Shown: one piece after another, positions 6,530-10,242 of the stretch | How the letters are laid out: the number at the start of each line of letters is the position of its first letter | Position numbering within the stretch: the stretch's first letter is position 1 | Assembly (NCBI GenBank): GCA_964419225.1 | Contig: CAYQPF010000167.1 | Location: 1-10,242, forward strand | Direction of reading: 5' to 3' | DNA: 10,242 nt | Source: CAYQPF01 sp964419225 | Lineage (GTDB): Bacteria > Cloacimonadota > Cloacimonadia > Cloacimonadales > CAYQPF01 | Notes under the pieces: generated by a model | Seen by the model: the letters and a program-made list of their open reading frames with translations, nothing else | Databases searched by the model: none | What the model was told of the DNA's origin: nothing | Made by a program: the position numbers and the translations under genes

Positions 6530-6553
6530 CCCAGAAGACGTTTGACTTCTGGG
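6530..6553. repeat. Small conserved hairpin after palindrome copy A
   Basis: CCCAGAAG (6530-6537) pairs perfectly with CTTCTGGG (6546-6553) across an 8-base loop. It follows a GGTGCACGGCC segment that comes after both copy A and copy B. The equivalent after copy B is CCCAAGAAG with CTTCTGGG (6940-6964). No T-tract follows, so it is not a classical terminator. Confidence 0.6.
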
Positions 6554-6643
6554 GGATGAGAAGCTTTTCGATATTATGAGTTGCAAATTGTTGGGCAAAA
6601 CAGGATAGAGAGCAGAGTTTGAAGATGCTTATCAGGAGGAATT

Positions 6644-6746
6644 GGGCACCCACTCAAGGAGCTATGTGGGTAATTCCGGGATACGGTACAAGGCAAGATT
6701 TAGGATATGGAGTTGCCGGTAAGAAACTAGCTATTTCTATAGTTTA
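6644..6746. repeat. Truncated repeat unit lacking the central hairpin
   Basis: It starts with the same GGGCACCCACTCAA as the full units (compare 6806 and 7056). After GGAG it jumps to CTATGTGGGTAATTCCGGG, resembling the right outer arm of the full copies. The A-tract, hairpin and T-tract are missing, as if an internal deletion removed the palindrome core. Confidence 0.5.
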
Positions 6747-6779
6747 CTCATTTGCATAAAAATTTGATTGTGTAATTGT
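6747..6779. repeat. 33-bp exact direct repeat, copy 2
   Basis: Identical to 6340-6372 over 33 bases. It precedes palindrome copy B in the same relative position as the first copy precedes copy A, apart from small length differences. Confidence 0.85.
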
Positions 6780-6792
6780 ACGCATGGACATT

Positions 6793-6930
6793 GCAAGGAG
6801 CGTTTGGGCACCCACTCAATGAGTGTAGCGTATAAAAAACGAGAGCGACTACCGGCCTCTAGTTTGTACTAGCATACTCTCGGTAGTCGCCTTTGTTTTT
6901 TAGCGGAAGGAATTGTTAGCGGGTAATTGC
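6793..6930. repeat. Long imperfect palindrome, copy B
   Basis: The central stem is a perfect 10-bp pairing of GCGACTACCG (6845-6854) with CGGTAGTCGC (6881-6890). The apical stem is CTAGT (6859-6863) with ACTAG (6868-6872) around TTGT. An A-tract precedes the stem and CCTTTGTTTTTT follows it. Compared with copy C, three central pairs and one apical pair differ on both sides, so pairing is kept. The outer arms (CCCACT with AGCGGG) pair less well here. On the plus strand it has the form of a stem followed by a T-run. Confidence 0.75.
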
Positions 6931-6939
6931 GGTGCACGG

Positions 6940-6964
6940 CCCAAGAAGGTGTATGACTTCTGGG
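6940..6964. repeat. Small conserved hairpin after palindrome copy B
   Basis: CCCAAGAAG (6940-6948) pairs with CTTCTGGG (6957-6964) with one bulged A. It is the counterpart of the hairpin at 6530-6553. Copy C has no equivalent, because an inverted segment replaces it. Confidence 0.55.
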
Positions 6965-6990
6965 TGATTATGAGCTATTCGATATTACTG

Positions 6991-7040
6991 GTCGCAAATT
7001 GTGGGGCAAAAACAGGATAGGGAGAGGGGTTTGCAGATGC
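6991..7040. repeat. Left arm of an inverted repeat bracketing copy C
   Basis: The last 23 bases (7018-7040, TAGGGAGAGGGGTTTGCAG then ATGC) are the exact reverse complement of 7189-7211. The match resumes further out, with GCAAATTGTGGG (6994-7005) opposite 7225-7236 after a divergent middle. A diverged same-strand relative lies at about 6584-6630. Confidence 0.8.
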
Positions 7041-7055
7041 TTGCAATTAGGGTTA

Positions 7056-7181
7056 GGGTACCCACTAAGTGAATGGAGCGTTTAAAAAAACGAGAGTGTC
7101 GACCGGTATCTAATCTGCATTAGCATACTCTCGGTCGACACCTTTGTTTTTTAGCGAAATGAGCGTTAAGTGGGTAAACCC
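7056..7181. repeat. Long imperfect palindrome, copy C; likely pgk terminator
   Basis: GTGTCGACCG (7096-7105) pairs perfectly with CGGTCGACAC (7132-7141). Inside it, GTAT plus CTAAT (7106-7114) pairs with ATTAG-C-ATAC (7119-7128) around CTGC, with one bulged C. Outer arms ACCCACT (7060-7066) and AGTGGGT (7169-7175) also pair. The stem is preceded by an A-tract and followed by TTTGTTTTTT. On the minus strand, coming from pgk, the stem is likewise followed by TCTCG and a run of seven T. It lies ~100 bases after the pgk stop and can serve as an intrinsic terminator in either direction. Confidence 0.75.
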
Positions 7182-7188
7182 GGTGCAC

Positions 7189-7239
7189 GCATCTGCAAAC
7201 CCCTCTCCCTACCGGAAAACAAAGCCCACAATTTGCGCC
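7189..7239. repeat. Right arm of the inverted repeat bracketing copy C
   Basis: The exact reverse complement of 7018-7040 lies at 7189-7211, and a second match, CCCACAATTTGC, lies at 7225-7236. The arm ends 7 bases before the pgk stop codon. With the left arm it encloses 148 bases containing palindrome copy C, so the whole 6991-7239 block can form a large foldback. Confidence 0.8.
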
Positions 7240-7245
7240 CCTCAG

Positions 7246-8502
7246 TTACTCACGAATAGCTTTGATCCCCGGCAACTCAATGCCCTCCAGATATTCCAGC
7301 ATCGCCCCACCACCAGTGGACACATAGCTCACCTTATCGGCAAAACCCATCTGAGTAACAGCAGCAACAGAATCGCCACCACCAACAAGAGTGAAGACAC
7401 CATGCTGAGTAACATCGGCAAGCATAGTCGCGATCCTCTTGGTCCCAACAGCAAACTTCTCCATCTCAAACACACCAACAGGCCCGTTCCAGAGAATAGT
7501 CTTAGAAGCCCTCAGAACAGCCTCCCACTCCTTAAGAGTAGACTCAGCGGCATCCATACCCATCCATCCGTCAGGAATCTCAGAATCCAGACAAACCTTG
7601 GTGTTAGCATCATTACTGAAAGCATCGGCAATCACAACCTCACCGGAGAAATATATTTTAACATTTTTAGCCTTGGCCTTTTCAAGAATCGACAAAGCAA
7701 GAGGCATCTGATCCTCCTCGCAAAGAGAACTACCAATTTTGCCACCCTGAGCCTTAACGAAAGTGTAAACCATACCACCTGCAATAATCATGTTGTCAAC
7801 AACATCAAACAATTTTTCGATAATGGCAATCTTGGTAGAGATCTTGGCACCACCAAGAATAGCAGTAACAGGATGAGCAGGAGTCTTAAGAACCTTGTCA
7901 ATAGCAATAATCTCGCCCTCCATAACATAACCGAACATTTTGTCATTAGGGAAGTATTTGGCAATAAGCGCAGTAGAGGCATGTGCCCTGTGAGCGGTGC
8001 CAAAAGCATCATTTATGTAACAATCGGCATAAGATGCCAGTTTTTTAGTAAAATCTTTCTGTTTCTCTTTCATGTCGGCCTTAGCGGCTTTCTTAACCTC
8101 GTCAGAAGCATCCTCAGCCAGATCGCGAGGTTTTCCCTCCTCCTCAGCATAGAAGCGAAGGTTTTCAAGAAGCAGTACCTCACCCGGTTTAAGGGTTTTA
8201 GAGAGTTCAGCAGCCTCTTCGCCCATACAGTCTGGGGCAAACTTGATTTTTGTACCAAGCTTCTCTTCGATTGCAGGGATAATATGTTTGAGTGAGTATT
8301 TACCGGTTGGACCCTTTGGCCTGCCAAGGTGCGACATTATAATAAGCGAACCGCCACCTGCAAGAACCTTTTTAAGTGTTGGAATTGCTGCACGGATACG
8401 GGTGTCGTCAGTAATCTGAAATGACTCATTCAGTGGAACATTAAAGTCTACGCGGACAATTGCTCTTTTGCCGGAGAAATCGTAATTATCAATCTTTTGC
8501 AT
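7246..8502 (-). CDS. pgk: Phosphoglycerate kinase
   Basis: 418 aa, starting at the ATG of MQKIDNYDFSGKRAIVRVDF. The frame stays open further upstream, but that part would lie over the divergent gene and its promoter and has no family similarity. Family motifs are in place: VRVDFNVPL (16-24), SHLGRPKG (57-64), LENLRF, NDAFGTAHRAHAS, the hinge/ATP-site segment WNGPVGVFEMEKF, GGGDSVAAV (374-382) and STGGGA (395-400). The enzyme transfers phosphate between 1,3-bisphosphoglycerate and ADP in glycolysis, in the cytosol. An insertion rich in Lys and acidic residues follows RFYAEEEGKPRDLAEDAS; it makes the protein longer than the ~390 aa of E. coli Pgk and is typical of Bacteroidetes. Transcription is divergent from the methyltransferase gene, with a TAAATTTG box upstream and palindrome copy C as probable terminator. 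Confidence 0.98.
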   Translation of the reverse strand: MQKIDNYDFSGKRAIVRVDFNVPLNESFQITDDTRIRAAIPTLKKVLAGGGSLIIMSHLGRPKGPTGKYSLKHIIPAIEEKLGTKIKFAPDCMGEEAAELSKTLKPGEVLLLENLRFYAEEEGKPRDLAEDASDEVKKAAKADMKEKQKDFTKKLASYADCYINDAFGTAHRAHASTALIAKYFPNDKMFGYVMEGEIIAIDKVLKTPAHPVTAILGGAKISTKIAIIEKLFDVVDNMIIAGGMVYTFVKAQGGKIGSSLCEEDQMPLALSILEKAKAKNVKIYFSGEVVIADAFSNDANTKVCLDSEIPDGWMGMDAAESTLKEWEAVLRASKTILWNGPVGVFEMEKFAVGTKRIATMLADVTQHGVFTLVGGGDSVAAVTQMGFADKVSYVSTGGGAMLEYLEGIELPGIKAIRE

Positions 8503-8613
8503 AAGGAAAAGTATTAAGTTGGTACTATTTTGTCGGGGCAAATTTAGGAATAATCTGATTATAATTACTAACTTCGGCCCGATATAAATGATATAGATTA
8601 AGAATAAAAAGAT
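8503..8613. promoter_or_regulatory. Divergent promoter region between pgk and the methyltransferase gene
   Basis: On the minus strand TAAATTTG (8546-8539) is a perfect TAnnTTTG -7 box, 36 bases before the pgk ATG. A weak TTAG sits 21 bases further upstream in the -33 position. For the plus-strand gene, TTTG (8529-8532) and TAATCTGA (8551-8558) are spaced 18 bases apart, but the -7 match is poor. Neither start has a strong Shine-Dalgarno sequence, although AAGGAAAAG overlaps the pgk leader on the plus strand. Confidence 0.5.
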
Positions 8614-9558
8614 ATGTTGCTGGAGTACCCTGTTAAATGGAACGATTACGAATTGATAGATTCGGGTGATTTTGAAAAACTCGAACGGTTTGGAGGGTAC
8701 TATCTTATAAGGCCCGAACCAAAGGCATTGTGGGGAAGAACTTTGTCTACAAAGGAGTGGATGAGCATGGCGCATACCAGATTTACCACCGGCGCCGGTT
8801 TCGGAAGCTCGGGTAAGGAGGATTCGGGTACATGGCACATGCTCAAGAAGATGGATGAGCAGTGGGTGATTGCATACAATCGGGCAGAGTTTTCATTCAA
8901 GTTGCGCCTCGGATTGACAGCATTCAAACATGTGGGGGTGTTTCCCGAGCAAGCACCTAACTGGGACTATATCTACGCCAAGACAAGGGAGGTAGGAAAC
9001 GCCAATCCCGGGTCGAAACCCAAAATTCTGAACCTTTTTGCTTACACCGGCGCCGCAAGTCTCGCAGCTAACTGTGGTGGTGGCGACGTTACACATCTGG
9101 ACTCCGTTAAGCAGGTGGTTAACTGGGCAAGGGTCAACATGGAGATCAGCAAGCTTGACAACATACGTTGGGTTATAGAGGATGCTCTCAAGTTCGTTAA
9201 GAGGGAGGCTCGCAGAGGCAATGTTTATCAGGGAATCATTCTGGACCCGCCGGCTTACGGGCACGGGCCGGACGGCGAGAGGTGGAAGCTGGACGAGCTG
9301 TTATTTGAACTGTTGAGAGAGGTTGCTTCTATTCTTGCTCCCAAGGACAGCTATGTTGTGCTGAATCTATACTCAAACGGCTACTCTGCCGTGTTGGCCG
9401 ACACTCTTATAAAGACGGCCTTCAGACTCAACGGAACGGCTAAAAAGGGGGAAGGATCGGACAAAAAGAACTTTGAGCTGACATACGGAGAGCTTGTGCT
9501 GCAGGATAAATTTGAAAAAGCATTACCATTAAGTGTATTCACACGTTTAAAAAGATAA
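8614..9558 (+). CDS. Class I SAM-dependent methyltransferase, RlmI/COG1092-like
   Basis: 314 aa. Residues ~138-152 (ILNLFAYTGAASLAA) are the SAM-binding motif I. HLDSVKQ (161-167) carries the acidic residue that binds the SAM ribose, IEDALKFV (188-195) is the motif III region, and DPPAYGHGPDG (211-221) is the catalytic motif IV of the N/C5-type 'DPPxxG' methyltransferases. The arrangement matches COG1092 proteins such as the 23S rRNA methyltransferases RlmI and RlmK. It lacks the PUA domain of RlmI (about 396 aa) and has its own ~110-residue N-terminal region (WGRTLSTKEW, HTRFTTGAGFGSSG). The substrate is therefore probably RNA but not determined. The start ATG at 8614 is 111 bases from the divergent pgk start. 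lgt follows after 3 bases, so the two share an operon. Confidence 0.85.
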   Translation: MLLEYPVKWNDYELIDSGDFEKLERFGGYYLIRPEPKALWGRTLSTKEWMSMAHTRFTTGAGFGSSGKEDSGTWHMLKKMDEQWVIAYNRAEFSFKLRLGLTAFKHVGVFPEQAPNWDYIYAKTREVGNANPGSKPKILNLFAYTGAASLAANCGGGDVTHLDSVKQVVNWARVNMEISKLDNIRWVIEDALKFVKREARRGNVYQGIILDPPAYGHGPDGERWKLDELLFELLREVASILAPKDSYVVLNLYSNGYSAVLADTLIKTAFRLNGTAKKGEGSDKKNFELTYGELVLQDKFEKALPLSVFTRLKR

Positions 9559-9561
9559 TCT

Positions 9562-10242
9562 ATGAACAGTCTTCTGGCAATTACCTGGGGCCCTTCACCT
9601 GAACTTTTTTCTTTGGGACCAATCCACATAAGATATTACGGCATTCTATTCGTGTCGGGATTCATAATCGGTTTTTACATTTTCCTTTGGTTCTTTAAAA
9701 GGGAGAAGCTTCCGACGGATATTCTGGATGTGTTGCTGTACACACTGCTGGGTTCGGCTGTGATTGGTGCGAGAATTGGCCATTGCTTCTTTTACGAGCC
9801 CGAATACTACCTCGCACATCCGCTTGAAATTTTAATGATATGGCACGGCGGTCTCGCCAGCCACGGTGGAGCAATTGCCATTCTGATAGGGATTTGGTGG
9901 TATGTTAAGAGGTACGGCAAAAAGTACAACTTCGACTTCTTGTGGCTCATGGACAGGATTGGAATTCCGACTGCTCTTGCCGGTGCCCTTATAAGGCTGG
10001 GCAACCTTATGAATTCCGAAATATATGGTAACCCTACTGACTTGCCATGGGGCTTCATCTTCACACTAAGGGGCGAGACCATAGCCAAACACCCAACGCA
10101 GTTATATGAGACTCTCTCATATCTGCTTCTTTTTGGGATACTGATGTTTATGTACTACAAGTTCCTTCCAAGACTTAAAAGAGGAACACTGTTCGGAATC
10201 TTTTTGATCGGCCTCTTCTCTGCCCGTTTCTTCATCGAATTT
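9562..10242 (+). CDS. lgt: Prolipoprotein diacylglyceryl transferase (partial, 3' end beyond the window)
   Basis: The 227 N-terminal residues are visible, from ATG 9562, 3 bases after the methyltransferase stop. Lgt is an inner-membrane enzyme that transfers diacylglycerol from phosphatidylglycerol to the lipobox cysteine of prolipoproteins, the first step of lipoprotein maturation. Family landmarks are IHIRYYGILF (21-30), GARIGHCFFYEP (69-80), the WHGGLASHGG loop (94-103) with the essential His101, RLGNLMNSEIYG (145-156) carrying the conserved Arg and Asn residues, and HPTQLYE (177-183). Hydrophobic spans alternate with these loops as expected for a seven-helix protein. Members are usually ~260-290 aa, so roughly 40-60 residues are missing beyond the window edge. 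Confidence 0.97.
   Translation, partial: MNSLLAITWGPSPELFSLGPIHIRYYGILFVSGFIIGFYIFLWFFKREKLPTDILDVLLYTLLGSAVIGARIGHCFFYEPEYYLAHPLEILMIWHGGLASHGGAIAILIGIWWYVKRYGKKYNFDFLWLMDRIGIPTALAGALIRLGNLMNSEIYGNPTDLPWGFIFTLRGETIAKHPTQLYETLSYLLLFGILMFMYYKFLPRLKRGTLFGIFLIGLFSARFFIEF

Larger units (their letters stand above)
5971..7245. other. Long non-coding, repeat-rich spacer between accessory operon and pgk
   Basis: About 1.28 kb without a credible gene. The short open frames here lie across repeats and have no protein-like composition or start signals. Positions 5971-6278 are plain AT-rich DNA containing the upstream region of the cassette. Positions 6279-6303 resemble a tRNA/tmRNA 3' end. From 6340 to 7240 the sequence is made of diverged tandem and inverted repeats, listed separately. 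Both neighbours are transcribed leftwards, so this stretch is downstream of pgk and upstream of the cassette. The repeats could act as the pgk terminator and insulate the operon. Confidence 0.6.

Noticed and set aside
6196..6653. Three short minus-strand frames (66-85 codons) in the spacer
   Set aside because: They lie across the repeat units and hairpins, overlap one another, and show no conserved-looking protein segment.
6340..7240. CRISPR array
   Set aside because: The repeats are three large diverged palindromes of ~130 bp at irregular spacing. They are not short identical repeats with uniform spacers, and no cas gene is present.
6340..7240. Integron attC sites
   Set aside because: Hairpin units in series suggested attC, but no RYYYAAC/GTTRRRY core pair frames the units and no gene cassettes lie between them.
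7144..8295. 383-codon open frame on the plus strand opposite pgk
   Set aside because: It lies antisense within pgk, has low-complexity composition (many Ser/Asn/Arg) and no family motif. pgk is unmistakable on the other strand.
8503..8838. N-terminal extension of the pgk frame to 8838
   Set aside because: The extension runs over the divergent methyltransferase gene and the shared promoter region. Pgk proteins begin near the MQKIDNYDFSGKRAIVRVDF start.
8700..9629. Minus-strand frames opposite the methyltransferase and lgt genes
   Set aside because: They are antisense to genes with clear motifs and show no family features of their own.

Overview
The window looks like a chromosomal segment of a Bacteroidetes bacterium, probably Bacteroidales. 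The evidence is a phosphoglycerate kinase with a CFB-type acidic/lysine-rich insertion, perfect or near TAnnTTTG -7 promoter boxes, little Shine-Dalgarno sequence, AT-rich intergenic DNA and TG/CA-ended IS21-type repeats. A conserved housekeeping part on the right (about 7246 to the end) adjoins an AT-rich accessory part on the left (1 to about 5970). A 1.28 kb non-coding, repeat-rich stretch separates them.

Left edge (1-344): positions 1-54 are the terminus of an IS21-like insertion sequence whose body lies outside the window. It has interrupted a minus-strand gene; the N-terminal ~97 codons survive at 54-344. Next (487-2194) is a tight two-gene minus-strand unit. The first gene encodes a DUF488-type protein with an extra N-terminal domain. 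One base after it comes a conserved protein of unknown function with a CTAGFREDGTWVRIYPIPF motif. The broken gene lies downstream on the same strand.

Centre (2352-5970): a compact four-gene minus-strand operon. In order of transcription it encodes a conserved hypothetical protein (170 aa), a GIY-YIG-like nuclease (163 or 152 aa), a 62-aa helical protein, and an 807-aa SMC/RecF-like ABC ATPase. The ATPase has a CPLC zinc-hook-like motif and a C-terminal zinc ribbon. ATPase plus nuclease plus small partner is the usual plan of prokaryotic conflict (anti-phage) systems. I cannot match this combination to a named system, so it is the best candidate here for an undescribed one.

Repeat region (5971-7245): no convincing gene. 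It holds a tRNA/tmRNA 3'-end-like sequence at 6279-6303 that may be an integration scar. It also holds three diverged copies of a long imperfect palindrome (about 6393-6520, 6793-6930, 7056-7181). Their stems keep pairing through compensatory base changes. A 33-bp exact direct repeat, a second small hairpin and a 23-bp perfect inverted repeat accompany them.

Right part: pgk (minus strand) is divergent from a COG1092-like SAM-dependent methyltransferase gene. That gene is followed after 3 bases by lgt (prolipoprotein diacylglyceryl transferase), which runs off the end of the window.
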